From Amorphochlora amoebiformis (lineage: Eukaryota; Cercozoa; Chlorarachniophyceae), in contig BAAHQB010000196.1 in the NCBI GenBank assembly GCA_054601695.1, positions 124,001-188,000 on the forward strand: DNA of 64,000 nt, read 5' to 3'. The notes below the pieces were generated by a model. That model was not told the origin of the DNA, searched no databases, and saw only the letters and a list, made by a program, of their open reading frames with translations. This document shows positions 1-63,980 of the stretch, in pieces (the stretch's first letter is position 1; every line of letters starts with the position of its first letter). Position numbers and translations under genes: made by a program.

Positions 1-11556
<11,556 letters not shown>

Positions 11557-11806
11557 TATTATCGGTGTGTGGTGGAGGCGAGGTCTTGGGGGGGTTGTCT
11601 CTAAAGTTTTTTTTATTTTCTGACCAATCTCTTGCTCGGAATAGTAATCCTAACCCAAACCCAAACTCTAAACTTAACCTAACCCGACTATTGGTAAACG
11701 TTAATACACATTGTTAGTTCTCTCTTTTTCCTTCTCTTTTCTGACTCTACGGAGAGAGAGGGGGGGATAAGGAGAATTATAAGAGTATGTACGTATATAT
11801 TCATAC

Positions 11807-11871
<65 letters not shown>

Positions 11872-12092
11872 AGATATATACATATATACATGTATATACT
11901 TTTACGTATTATGCCACAGCTCGCGCATACTTTCATACGTACATCGTTTTGCCCCTTATCACACTGGTTCTTCCTGACTTTCCTGTTGTAATTATAAGAT
12001 CATCTATAGATCACAGCTGCGGAATTCTAGAAAGCTGTATGCCACGAATTTGATTAGTTATCATCGTTGTGGGTCTTACATACCGTAAAATG

Positions 12093-12124
<32 letters not shown>

Positions 12125-12272
12125 ATACACACATATATATTTACATATACATGTATAATTCTAGATATATCCAGTATATATATATATATATATATATATA
12201 CAGGATATGTGCTGGATATGAACTTAAAAAATATATATATCAATAGATATATATATATATATATACATATCT

Positions 12273-12368
<96 letters not shown>

Positions 12369-12758
12369 GTATGTATGTATGTGTAAATATATATCTAGAT
12401 ATACACACACTAGACACACACATATAGTAATAACGGTCTATAGATTCTCTAGCTCTAGTGATATCAAAATCTAGAAAATACTCATGTAACTAGTCGGTCG
12501 TCAGTTTAATTTAATTAACCTGAACATCCAAAACTGTACATTTAATACACATAGCGGTGCCATCGACGGCTGTCTATAGACATTCGAAATAAATCCATTT
12601 TCAAACTTACTAAAAACAAAAAGGCTCTGGAGCCGTAGCCTTGAATTTGTTATGTAGCCTTGAATGCGGACGTGCGCGATGAGGTTGAGGAGATGTGCTG
12701 CTTCTTCATGTGCGGCCGGGCCGTAAGATGTGAGATGCTCGAGATTCGAGATCCTTGG
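11557..12758. other. Convergent intergenic region
   Basis: Lies between the stops of two genes that face each other. It holds T-rich text with a few CCTAACCC-like words (11645-11690), a (TA)n block at 11808-11870, then AT-rich single-copy DNA with scattered TA and CTAGA words. No gene was seen. The + ORF at about 12660 is antisense to the last exon of the minus gene. Confidence 0.6.
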
Positions 12759-18720
<5,962 letters not shown>

Positions 18721-18938
18721 ATTCTAGTTGATTATTCGGAAAATTTATTTGAGGGTGATGTGGGGAGGCGTTGGAGGGATACAGAATTATGGAGGGGCGT
18801 GGCGGGAATGCCGCGATTCCACACCAAAATCAGGCCGATATATTTGTATGAATTTCATCGAAACTAAATTCTTCGCACCAGCGTGACACAGCCTTATGTA
18901 GTCTAACAAATATTACATCTTTTCGGCTTTGTGGTATC
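18721..18938. promoter_or_regulatory. Divergent promoter region between two organelle-protein genes
   Basis: 218 bases separate the ATG of the minus-strand membrane protein (18720) from the upstream candidate ATG of the rhodanese gene (18939). The region has no microsatellite, unlike the introns on both sides. Both flanking genes look organelle-targeted, so shared control is a reasonable inference. No specific motif was recognised. Confidence 0.45.
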
Positions 18939-28689
<9,751 letters not shown>

Positions 28690-29096
28690 TGTCAAGTCTA
28701 GCGACCTGAGAAAGATATCAAAGTCTGAGCAAACTGAGATGTCTGACTGAGACGCAATCTATCTAGAATAAATTAATATGAGAAGCTATCATGAATTATA
28801 CTCAGCCGAGTATTACAGACATGTACATGTGTGCATCATGCCGCTAAAAACCCAGTAGGGGATACTACATATATGTACATGTATGCAAGAATGTGGAATA
28901 GCATGCCTAGGCTAGTAGTGAATGTCTCATCGGCCTAGAACATAATCATTGCCGATTCATTGGATGCCAAACGGTTTATAAGTATGATTCTCTTGAGAAT
29001 ATTAACTCAATTTATCATAACTCAGTATACATATATAATATATATATAGATATAATATGTATATGTGTGTGTATACTGTCACAATACATATATATA

Positions 29097-29131
<35 letters not shown>

Positions 29132-29185
29132 CATATATATATGTGTGTATGTCAGAGTGTACATACATGTAGACTAGCATGATAC

Positions 29186-29235
<50 letters not shown>

Positions 29236-29269
29236 CTAGATATACATATATGCTATAGTATATACCGTA

Positions 29270-29313
<44 letters not shown>

Positions 29314-29513
29314 TTATATACTAGATATATATGCTTGTATATATCTAGTATATATATATATATATATATATTTATATCACAGTATATTATCATGATGATC
29401 ATGTACATTATATCATATGAACTTGAATATTATAGTAACAGCCTAGTATAAAGACAGACTCCAAAAGTGGTTAAGCTTTGGTAATGTTTGCAACTTTGCA
29501 TATAAATATTACT
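28690..29513. other. Convergent intergenic region
   Basis: About 300 bases of single-copy AT-rich DNA after the rhodanese stop, then (TA)n blocks with TGTGTATG words (29035-29390). No gene was recognised. Confidence 0.6.
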
Positions 29514-30166
29514 TTATATTATGTGTATATGTCTGTGAGAACCACAGCCAGACCGCTGGTTCCACGACGGCAATAAAATTGGCTTCGCACAAGTGATGGC
29601 TGACACAATAAACTTGGCTTTGCATAGCTCCACGTGATGACTGACGTAACTTTGACGGAACAACTTGGCCCATGATACCATCGTCCTACGGCCTACAACT
29701 CTATTACAATTGTATACGTAAAGCGTACGTTCAAAAAGATTTATCAAATTCGGGATCTTATACCATGCAGAAGCGATGGTCGCCTGGATAATTGCGACAG
29801 CCTTAGCATCGTTTCCGTGTTGCGCATATTCGAGAGCAGTCCTCTTGGGACACATGATGAATGGCAGGATCTTACCACGGATACTCAAGCCTGCATTCGC
29901 CTCCCCAACCAAGTATGCGATGATCTGATACTTGTGCTGACAGACAGCTATCATGAGCGCCGTACAGCCGCCGGATCTCTGCACATCGACTTCCACGCCT
30001 GATTTTAGTCAAGGTAGCGAATGAGTTCGATATTCCGGGATCGAACAGCAAGCATGAGGGTGCTCTCGCCAATTTTTGTTGTGACTTGAGGGTTGGCGCC
30101 GGCGCGCTCGATGAGATACTTTGCAAGCTTCTTGTGGCCTCGGTAGCATGCCTTTAGGAGGATTAC
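29514..30166 (-). pseudogene. Ankyrin-repeat gene, disrupted
   Basis: Reading the minus strand from 30166 gives LLKACYRGHKKLAKYL, GESTLMLAVRSRNIELIRYL, then after a frame change GGCTALMIAVCQHKYQIIAY and RTALEYAQHGNDAKAV. These are four clear ankyrin repeats. Between the second and third repeats the frame is broken: TAA at 30005-30007, and the third repeat continues in another frame with no plausible intron. A TAG also interrupts the same frame just above 30166, where GDGGRLGPYDL could be the preceding repeat. The tail to 29514 is unlike ankyrin repeats. A sequencing error or an unusual intron is possible, but two breaks in 250 bases favour a pseudogene. Its upper end abuts or overlaps the next gene on the other strand. 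Confidence 0.6.
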
Positions 30167-30215
30167 CTACAAGTCATATGGTCCAAGCCGTCCTCCGTCG
30201 CCAACTTTTTCCAAG

Positions 30216-36190
<5,975 letters not shown>

Positions 36191-36288
36191 AACTCAAAAA
36201 GAAAACAAAGAGATATATTGTATTGTGTACATGCACATGCACATGTACAAGGAGCGTTCTGGTTGCGTTCCGACGAACGAGATCCTCT

Positions 36289-36367
36289 GAGAAGTTTATG
36301 AAGCTCTCGCCCCGAAAGCATTCCAAGCAACGGCTAGAATGGGGGGCGGTTTGAGCGGAGCTTTCTC
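36289..36367 (+). promoter_or_regulatory. Candidate SECIS element
   Basis: About 100 bases after the TAA of the thioredoxin-like gene. Parts: lower stem GAGAAG (36289-36294) with CTTTCTC (36361-36367); core ATGA at 36298-36301 opposite TGA at 36352-36354; an 11-bp upper stem 36302-36312 with 36341-36351, nine positions pairing (three of them G-U) and two mismatches; AAA at 36315-36317 starting the apical loop 13 bases after ATGA; and a possible mini-stem AGC/GCT as in form 2 SECIS. Found by eye, so chance is not excluded. Confidence 0.42.
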
Positions 36368-36689
36368 CTTGAATAGCAGACTGGTCGTCCTTCGCGAAAA
36401 CATCAACTGGCAGCGACAAAAAAAAGGTGTAATTTTTCGCGACCGATAGTGGGCCGGATGGGTTCAAGTCTAGGGGGTGGTGTACGCGAACGCAAGCACT
36501 AGAAGCAGGGATTGATAACGGATATTAAAATTGTATGTATATATTCAACCGAGCGTTACTAACTTATAACTGGTAAGTATCTAGTATATACAATACATGT
36601 ATAGTTTATTAGCGTACGCACAATTTAGATGATATGGTCTAGATTGTGGGCAGTGTACGTGACATCACCAAAACTACTAGTCACTAGAG

Positions 36690-36834
36690 TCACTACTAAC
36701 TTCGGATACGTACATGACTCTGTACCGTATCATATAGGCTCAGCATGATTCATATATCACGACATATAGTGCACAGGTACACAATACTGCCGTACGTATT
36801 GTATGCATTGTACGTACTACTAATAGACTGTACA

Positions 36835-36888
<54 letters not shown>

Positions 36889-37420
36889 GAATCATGTAGA
36901 GGCTATGATACGCATGAATACGTATGTACGTACACAGACGTAACATCGACGTTACACCGTAGTAGACCGTACGGTCCGTAGTACTCCGTACATACACACA
37001 GTACATGTACCGTATGACTCTGATACGTATGACTATAGGAAGTTAATAGTGATACTAATTGACTGTACACTACATACTAGTACATATATATGGCTATGAT
37101 ACGGTGCATGAATACGTACGTTTCATGTACGTATGTACATGTACGGTACCGTATGAGTCTGATATACGTATGACTGACTATAGTATCCGAAGTTAGTATT
37201 CAATAACTAGTGACTAGCACAGTAGTAGCACTGACTACTAACAGACTGTACATATAGTATAGTCTATGATCATGTAGAGCAGCTATGATACGGTACATGA
37301 ATACGTACGTAACGTTACGTTTCATGTGTGTACGTACAGAATACATGACTCTCATTTACGTATCACTAAGTTAGCAGTGAGTACTAATAGACTAGATAGA
37401 CACTATAATATGACCTTTGT
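36690..37420. repeat. Diverged about 180-bp repeat rich in GTAC/TACGTA/ACTAGT words
   Basis: Three to four degenerate units containing AGACTGTACA, GGCTATGATACG, ATGAATACGTACGTT and TGACTCTGATACGTATGACT. Many words are self-complementary (TACGTACGTA, ACGTTACGT near copies). No coding potential was seen. Confidence 0.6.
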
Positions 37421-37690
37421 GATATATATGCATACACTTGTTGTAAACTCTGGAATCTAGTACGTACATGTACGTATGTGCACTGCTCGGACATACGTCG
37501 ACATATACTAGTCATAAACTCTATAGACACTTGAAAGGAAAAATAGTATACTGAGGATTATATATATAATACTATAGTATATGTGTATACATATATGAAT
37601 ACATATATAGATATATATATATATATATATATATATATCATATATAATATAGAATATGTATACATATATACATATATGTATATGTATGTG

Positions 37691-37750
<60 letters not shown>

Positions 37751-38161
37751 AATACGTACGAATACCGTACTGACATACACACACGTACATATAAATTCCA
37801 TTAAATTCATAATTATTCGACTCATGCATACATATATACCATTTTTAATTATTTCTAACTAAATTGTAACTGAATATATCTGATATATATTTTTCAAAAT
37901 AGATTCTTATAGTCCAATCAGATCAGATCATGATCATAAGTTAGTTTTGAATGTGTTTTTACAATATGTACTAGATGTATAATATTGTATATATCATGAT
38001 TATCTAGATTACTATTATCTAGATTATATAACACACATAGATCATAAAAGAAGTTAGGTATGTAACATTGTATGTATATATTACCATCTACACCATCATC
38101 GGCCACATGTATTTATTACATATCTAGATATGTATATATATATATATATATATGTATATCT

Positions 38162-38199
<38 letters not shown>

Positions 38200-38220
38200 G
38201 TGTATGTGCATGCAAATGTG

Positions 38221-38266
<46 letters not shown>

Positions 38267-38320
38267 GTATATATAATATATGTATATGTGAAAAGAATCT
38301 AGTAACATGATACAAACCGT

Positions 38321-38351
<31 letters not shown>

Positions 38352-38479
38352 CTAGATTCATATCTAGTGTGTATATATATATATATATTATATATATATA
38401 TGTGTGTATATATGTACATATGTGTGTATATGTGTATATTATATACACACACATACACACATATATATATATATATATA

Positions 38480-38517
<38 letters not shown>

Positions 38518-38843
38518 AATATATCTAGATACACATCCAGTGTATATATATTTATATATATATTGTTCGATTACGGTGTGATAATGTAGATAATGTAATA
38601 AACAAATTTGTGCACGTACGATAGATGCGATGGACTGGTTGAGATTTTCAATACGTATGTACGGAGATCATTCGCCATGATCGCGGCCATCTAGACCACG
38701 CCCAGGCAACATTGCTAAACTCCGCAAAATCTCCGTAGTACATACCTATAAACAAACGGACGGACATGACGGACAAGAGAACGATTACGGTTGGGCACTC
38801 CATCGTGAACCCGATGTTGCCGGTTGTCCCTATGTTGATTAAA

Positions 38844-39136
38844 TCAAGCTTCCATGAGCTTCTTGCGGTTTAGCCTTGCGATCTGGTGCTCGAGGGAAAA
38901 GATCTTGTCTTCATAGTCCTCCGCCATGCCCTCCTAAACAACATTAACTCACTATTAATCCACACACATAATCAACGAGAATTTAGACAGAAATTAATAT
39001 ATATGTAATATGTATAGAAAAATTACGCATAAATTAATATATATATATACATATGTATATATGTGTATGTATGTGTATATGTATGTGTGTGTATTATTTT
39101 GTGTGCGTGTTTGATATTTGCGCATATGTGTGTGTG

Positions 39137-39181
<45 letters not shown>

Positions 39182-39228
39182 TGTGTATATGTACATATGT
39201 ATGTATGTATGTATGTGTATATGTATAT

Positions 39229-39269
<41 letters not shown>

Positions 39270-39291
39270 ATATATATATATATATATATCT

Positions 39292-39362
<71 letters not shown>

Positions 39363-39443
39363 TATACATATATATGTAAATGTGCATACACACATACACA
39401 TACATATATATATATACATACATATGTACACATACATATATAT

Positions 39444-39488
<45 letters not shown>

Positions 39489-41352
39489 GTGTGTGTCATA
39501 TATACTCTCAAGAATATTAAAGTGACAAACACCTTCTCCTGCAGAGCTTTGGACAGTTGACAACTGATCTCCGCACACCGTATTTCGAGTTGCTTAAGGG
39601 CTCCTCCATTCGACTCGAGGTTGACTAGACCTTCGAGGGCGATAAGCTTTTCCTGCGCGTCCTCCTTGGCCTTGACAGCCGACTTTACCTCGCCTTGCAT
39701 CTTCTCTGTCCTGAATACATCGAGGGTACGCAAATAAAACATCAGGGATACTCTACTTCAACATCTGGAGAAGGGTGTGTGTTTTTTTGGGGGAATGGGG
39801 TTGCGCAGGTGCAGGTTGCGTAGCATGTGGCGACATGCCAGAGAATGAGGGGACATACTTGAGTTTGAGCAACTTGACGAATTTGGTGAGTTTAGCCGTC
39901 ATTGCGTTGAGCTGCGTAATCTTGGCGTCCTTATCCTTGATGACTTGCTTTAGGTTGCCTAGAGTGCGCTCCTTGGCCGCCAGTGCCTTGTCGAGCTTCG
40001 ATGCAGTCGTAAGAGGTTTAGCCTTGCTATCACGAGAGTTTCGTTTGGCGATCTCGGCAGTGAGTTGTAAGATTTTGGCGTCCCTTTCCTTGATAACTTG
40101 CTCCAGGCTGTTTATAGCCGCGTCCTTCTCTGCCAGAGTCGTTTCTAGTTCGGCAGACGCCACCTTGTTAGCGGACAGGGCGACCTCGGCCTCCGCGGTG
40201 AGCTGCATAATCTTCAAGTCCTTGTCTTTTATCACACGCTTCAGCTCGTCCACAGCCCGTTCCTTCTCCGCTAGAGTACGTTCCTTCTCCTCGAGCGCTT
40301 TGTGTAGCTCTGAAGACACTGCCTTATGGGCAGACTGAACGTGCTTGGTAAGCTTGGCTGTCATCCCGTTGAGCTCTGTGATCTTGGCGTCCTTTTCCTG
40401 AATGAGCTGCATTAACCTGCAGAGCGTCTGCTCCTTCTCCTCCAGAGCCTTCTCTAACCCCTCGTTAGTGGACGTCGCCTGCGTCTCAAGGGCCTGCACA
40501 TCCCTGGTGAGCTCGGCCAGTTGCGCGATCTTGGCGTCGTTGTGATTGATCTTTTGGTCCATGTCTTCGATCGCACGTCTGATGGTCTCCAAGGTCCCCT
40601 CCTTCTCAGCCAATGACTGCTTAGTCACCCTCAACGTCATTTGTTTAAGGTCTTCAATCTTAGCGTCCCTTTCCTTGATCATAGCGTCCTTATCATGGAC
40701 CAGCTGTTCGAGGGTAGAGAGACGCATCTCCTTCTCGGTGAGGGCCTTCTCCAGCTCTGGGGACGGAGATAGCGCCGGAGTGGCGATCTCATTTGCAGGA
40801 GGAGGTACAGGACTTTCACATGACGGGCGGGTACCGTGCCTTGGAGCATTTTTGGGGGTTGCTCGCAACGGAGGCAACGTGACCTTTCCCTCTGCAAGTT
40901 GAGCAGTTCTTCTACGTTTCTCTGTGCTTAAAGCTGGGCGCTTGTTATCCTTTGACACGCCCGGTCGGTTGCGGTCTGGAGTGAAATGATTTGGGGTGCG
41001 TCTGGGGTTGGGGGTCATCCGGACCGCCGCCGAGGCGAAAGACGTTTTATTTGCTCTGTGCCGCCGGGGCCAGGAGGCTTTGCTCGACCTGCTGTGTCGA
41101 GCATTTCCCGCCTTCCGTCCCTTATCCTTCCACTCGGCTAAGTAAGCCCTGACGAATAGGATAATAGGATTCGGTGTGATGCATAGCGGCGTGTCGGTGC
41201 TCATGGGTCGACGGGTGAGCCACCCAACCGACGCCCTTAAGTGGCTGTTGGGGATTACAGGAGGAATCTCCTGGAAATATCAAGTTTCTGCCGGGTAGTG
41301 CCGGGGACTTACTGATATATTCCCAAAAGAACTTCTCCGTGATTCCGGGCAT
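38844..41352 (-). CDS. Long coiled-coil protein (528 aa)
   Basis: Exons 41352-41313, 41137-39859, 39710-39533, 38933-38844 (stop TGA); GT-AG, in phase, 1587 nt. The start [13 protein letters not shown] uses a GTAAGT donor and a CTTACTTAG acceptor. Without that intron an ORF starting at 41204 would be used instead. Residues about 14-130 are basic and Pro/Ser-rich ([15 protein letters not shown]). From about 150 to the end the protein is heptad-rich, with at least five copies of a unit like [27 protein letters not shown] about 45-60 residues long. No motor or enzyme domain is visible. A scaffold or cytoskeletal role is an inference from structure only. It is divergent with the Spg1-type GTPase 58 bases away; since that GTPase works with coiled-coil scaffolds at spindle poles in fungi, a shared role is possible but unproven. 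Confidence 0.82.
39000..39532 (-). repeat. (TA)n-filled last intron
   Basis: TA and TG/CA runs fill most of the intron 38934-39532 of the coiled-coil gene. No exon lies inside. Confidence 0.85.
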
Positions 41353-41410
41353 TTCTTTTCAGAGACTCCCCGGAGGCTCCCAGAGTTATTGAAACTTGGT
41401 GTTGCACGCG
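41353..41410. promoter_or_regulatory. 58-bp bidirectional promoter region
   Basis: The two predicted ATGs face away from each other across 58 bases (GGGAGCCTCCGGGGAGTCTC on the minus strand). Either the 5' UTRs are very short or one real start is further inside. Balanced base composition and no TA microsatellite. Confidence 0.5.
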
Positions 41411-43377
<1,967 letters not shown>

Positions 43378-43415
43378 TACTTTAATACTTAAATATGTAT
43401 TGTATTTACACGCAC

Positions 43416-43514
<99 letters not shown>

Positions 43515-43646
43515 CCATCTGTAAATAGGTATGAGTGAATAGTGTTATATGCAAATCTAAATTGTATGTCCTGTAGGTGTTTTTGTTTTACACACATTTG
43601 AATATGAATATAATGATAAATATGGAGAAAATATAGATATGTAGAT

Positions 43647-43707
<61 letters not shown>

Positions 43708-43712
43708 TATAT

Positions 43713-43796
43713 AAACATAACATGTATTATATATGGTTTTATCTGTGCATAAATACAATTATGCATTTATTATTGTTATTATTATTGTTATTATTG

Positions 43797-43876
<80 letters not shown>

Positions 43877-44017
43877 TATTATATATATAAATATATATAT
43901 ATATATAAATATATAATACATGTTATGTTCATATATAATATATTTATATATATATATATATATATATCAATATATATATATATATATATATATATGTAAT
44001 ATATATATATATATACA

Positions 44018-44073
<56 letters not shown>

Positions 44074-44135
44074 CAATAATAGTAATAATAATAACAATAA
44101 TAAATGCATAATTGTATTTATGCACAGATAAAACC
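43713..44135. repeat. Large inverted repeat (foldback) with (TTA)n/(TAA)n arms
   Basis: GGTTTTATCTGTGCATAAAT... (43735 onward, through ATGCATTTATTATTG and a TTA run to about 43868) is repeated in reverse complement at about 44028-44135. Nested inside, AACATAACATGTATTATATA at 43713 is reversed at about 43911-43934. Total span about 420 bases with a (TA)n centre. Confidence 0.85.
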
Positions 44136-44166
44136 AAAACAATATCAAACACAAACATACACACAC

Positions 44167-44203
<37 letters not shown>

Positions 44204-44339
44204 GGAGCAGTCTCCAGGTAGTGAGGGCAAAGGCAAGGCAAAGTCTTGATCATGAGGCAAGGCAAAGTACAAAAGTCTAGCTTGATCATGACACATGGCA
44301 ACTTAGTACGTGGCGTGCTGTCTAGACCGTAGAGTGTAC

Positions 44340-45150
44340 GCACACAGTGCGTGCCTAGCCACTATTTACTTAATCGGTAGCTTGAGCAGTTATACATCAT
44401 AGCATCTACCACATCTAGTGTAATATTGTAAACTTGACGCAAATCCGTCTCTGCAGCTGCGTGGCGGCTGATCTGAAATTGCACGTTTTTTTAAACTTAA
44501 GATCAGACTATGAAAATTTAAATTTGAGTGACACAATCTAGACGATTTATATATAGACGCGCTCGATTTACTTGATTTACCACTAGTCTAGAGTCTAGCT
44601 AGTCTAGACTAGTATACTATCGTGATCGATCTCAGATATATATATATATATAGCTAGCTATAGACTAGATGGACTTGATCTACTCATATCTAGAGACTCT
44701 AGAGACTAGATCCTACTAGTCCTAACCTTAACCCTACTATCGTGATCGATATATATATATATATATATAAATATATCAAGAATATATATAGAGACTCTAG
44801 AGACTATATCTGATAGCGTATCCTAGGTATCTCTAGTAGTGAAAGATGCTGTGCTCTGGTAACTTTCTGGCAACTTTCTAGCAAAGTAGACCACTGTAAT
44901 ATGTGATAATCGACCATGACAACTGCGGTTTCCTCAGTCTCTAGAGTCTCTCTAATCTCTACTGTGTCTACCTAATCTACACCATGGGAGCCACAGCATG
45001 CAGTCTAGATGATATCTAGGATATCTAGGATGCACACCTGGGACTAGACTAAGACATATCATTTCAATCAAGATTGCAGTCTAGATAGTCTAGGCTAGTA
45101 TAAAATTATAATCGTTAATTATAATGTAGTCTACTATGATGTGGCGGCAC
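44340..45150. repeat. CTAG/TCTAGA-rich palindromic-word region
   Basis: Dense CTAG, CTAGA and GATCGAT words (e.g. GTCTAGCTAGTCTAGACTAG near 44590) with repeats of ACTATCGTGATCGAT (44617, 44737) and GAGACTCTAGAGACTA (44692, 44791). Not a clean tandem array. No coding potential was seen. Confidence 0.55.
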
Positions 45151-45155
45151 CAGAC

Positions 45156-45475
45156 TCAGCTCGCAATCGAACCACGCCGACTCCCGGTCTTGCCATTGTA
45201 CCCATTGAATGTTCGACTCCTCAAGTGACTGTGAGAAGAGCGAGCTGACTCCGACCCATTGCACTCACCGCTTCTCGTGTCCACAGGGGACAGGGAGCGG
45301 CAACGGCGGCTTCCTTTGCTTCGAATACGGCGGAGAAGGACGGACGCATTCGACACATCGGCCTGTGCAAAATATTACGGAAATAACTACATACAACATA
45401 ATATCTACTGCACTAAATATCTTTTTATAAATATATTTTTATGTATATATACTACATATATATATATATATATAT

Positions 45476-45540
<65 letters not shown>

Positions 45541-45553
45541 TATATGCATATTG

Positions 45554-45594
<41 letters not shown>

Positions 45595-46103
45595 TAAATC
45601 AAAACTAAATAAGTTGATAGTAATATTGATATTGAAATGTAACGCACCCCATCAAGCCTTCGATACGCATGAAACAGCGACCGGGCGTGATGATGTGGAG
45701 GGCTTACCGATGGACCTTGCCAACCCCGACCCGAGCGATCGCGACCCGATCGAGGGTCTTTAGACTCCCGACTGGTCGTGCTCATGGTGGTCGAGTCCAC
45801 CGGGATCTCATCTGAACACGTGCTCGTGTCCAGCGAATCACACATCTTTTGTAGCCGTTCATTCTCAACGTGCGCGAGTGGACGAGGGCCTTGGGGGTGA
45901 GCTCTTGGCGAGCCTTTACGATCGGCTTTGCTGCTTCTCACTAAGACCTTGGGCTTGAGCTTGGGCTTGGGAAGGGGGTTGGAGTTGTGGAATTGATTGT
46001 CTAGGGTATGGGGCAGTCGCTCTTGCACTTGCACTTGCGGCTCTTCTGGCTCTTCGAGGACGGTACGCATCGATTGGAATCTGCTTATGCTTATCTTCAG
46101 CAT
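45156..46103 (-). CDS. Ser/Arg/Pro-rich protein of unknown function (200 aa)
   Basis: Exons 46103-45708 and 45362-45156 (stop TGA), joined by a GTAAGC donor and a TTTTGCACAG acceptor in phase. The ATG at 46103 follows TTCTAAAAG, so an upstream exon is not excluded. Sequence is disordered: acidic [12 protein letters not shown], then KPKLKPK, a Ser/Thr-rich centre ([18 protein letters not shown]), [14 protein letters not shown], and a basic Ser/Arg tail ([22 protein letters not shown]). Such composition fits a nuclear or cytoskeletal phosphoprotein, but no domain is visible. The intron carries (TA)n at 45470-45590. Confidence 0.65.
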
Positions 46104-46759
<656 letters not shown>

Positions 46760-46857
46760 TTTGAGTGTTTGGTTGTCCCTATTTTTGTTGTTGATAGTGA
46801 TCGTCATCGCCCTCTTTCCCCATTCCAAACCCGGCGGCATGCTCTGTGCACATACAC

Positions 46858-46932
<75 letters not shown>

Positions 46933-47003
46933 TCGGTGAGGCCGTAGACGCATATTTTGGAGAAGTGAATTCCAAAAGGTTGAAGAGTACGTTGGTTGAT
47001 TAA
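46760..47003 (+). CDS. 3' exons of a small membrane protein (partial)
   Basis: Exons 46760-46845 and 46948-47003 (stop TAA). The first encodes one membrane helix ([19 protein letters not shown]) followed by PHSKPGGML; the second gives [17 protein letters not shown]. The phase works with the acceptor GCCGTAG at 46947; the acceptor GGTGAG six bases earlier would give AVDAYFGEV but breaks the phase. A single C-terminal helix with a short basic tail suggests a tail-anchored protein, though the upstream exons were not found. Family unknown. Confidence 0.5.
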
Positions 47004-47029
47004 ATCCCATCACCTCAGCTGGAGGGCGT

Positions 47030-47430
47030 ACGAGATCCTGCATTCCCTTTACCATCCTGTGCTAACCCCTACACCATCTTGTAGCTGCCTTTACCATCCT
47101 GTGCTAAACCCAACCTTTACCCTCGTGTAGATAGATGCCCTCACCATCCTGTAGACACCTTTACCATCCTGTGCTAACCCACTTACGATCCTGTGGACAG
47201 ATCCCTTTTCCATCCTGTGGTAACCTCTCTCCTCTCCTTATCATCCTGTATAACTGCTCAACATCCTGCTCTGTCAGAACCCCTTTCCCTTTACCATCCT
47301 GTACTAAAGGGGAGGGCCCTTTACCATCCTGCACTAAAGGGGAGGGCCCCTTTGTCATCCTGTACTAACAACCCAACCCCCCCCCCCTTTTATCACCCTG
47401 CACTAACCCCCTTCAGCATGGCACAAACCC
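47030..47430 (+). repeat. CCATCCTGT/CTAACCC minisatellite
   Basis: About 15 loose units of TTTACCATCCTGTGCTAACC, 20-40 bp long, after the stop of the partial membrane protein gene. Pyrimidine-rich, with CCCCC runs. Confidence 0.85.
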
Positions 47431-47732
47431 CTTTACCTTCCTTCGCACCCCCGGGCGTCGCTGTGCGCTGTGCCTTTGGCTGGGGATGCCATCTCGCGGA
47501 CTCGATCGAAGCTCTCCCACTGGACAAACCTAACGGACATACGAAGCCACAGGCTTTAGGGCAGGGTTAGAGTTAGAACTAGGGAAGAGAGGAGGAGAGG
47601 AACACGTTACCGTGGAAGAGATAGAGATCCCATTTTCGACCTCTGAGACGCCCCGAGCCCTTTGCGGGCAGCTGGTAGAGGCGGCGGCAACCCCTTGAGC
47701 GGGAAAGCCTCTCTCCACGCCTTGCGCGACCC
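47431..47732. other. Convergent intergenic single-copy region
   Basis: About 300 bases of balanced composition between the minisatellite and the stop of the channel gene. On the minus strand it could hold further exons (open text with a TCTTCCCTAG acceptor near 47580), but none joins in phase with certainty. Confidence 0.45.

Positions 47733-63980
<16,248 letters not shown>

Larger units (their letters stand above)
36191..38843. other. Convergent intergenic region with diverged repeats
   Basis: Holds the 3' region of the thioredoxin-like gene with the SECIS-like hairpin (36289-36367), a palindrome-rich repeat block (36690-37420), (TA)n blocks (37560-37750 and 38110-38540), and about 250 bases of mixed sequence before the stop of the minus-strand coiled-coil gene. 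The minus ORF at 36174-36467 showed no family features. Confidence 0.6.
43378..45155. other. Convergent intergenic region
   Basis: Contains (TA)n (43415-43510, 43665-43720), the foldback repeat (43713-44135), a short GCAAGGCAAAGT duplication (44225-44290), and a CTAG-rich single-copy block (44340-45150). No gene was recognised. Confidence 0.6.

Noticed and set aside
29817-30002. Plus-strand ORF of 61 codons
   Set aside because: Antisense to clear ankyrin repeats on the minus strand.
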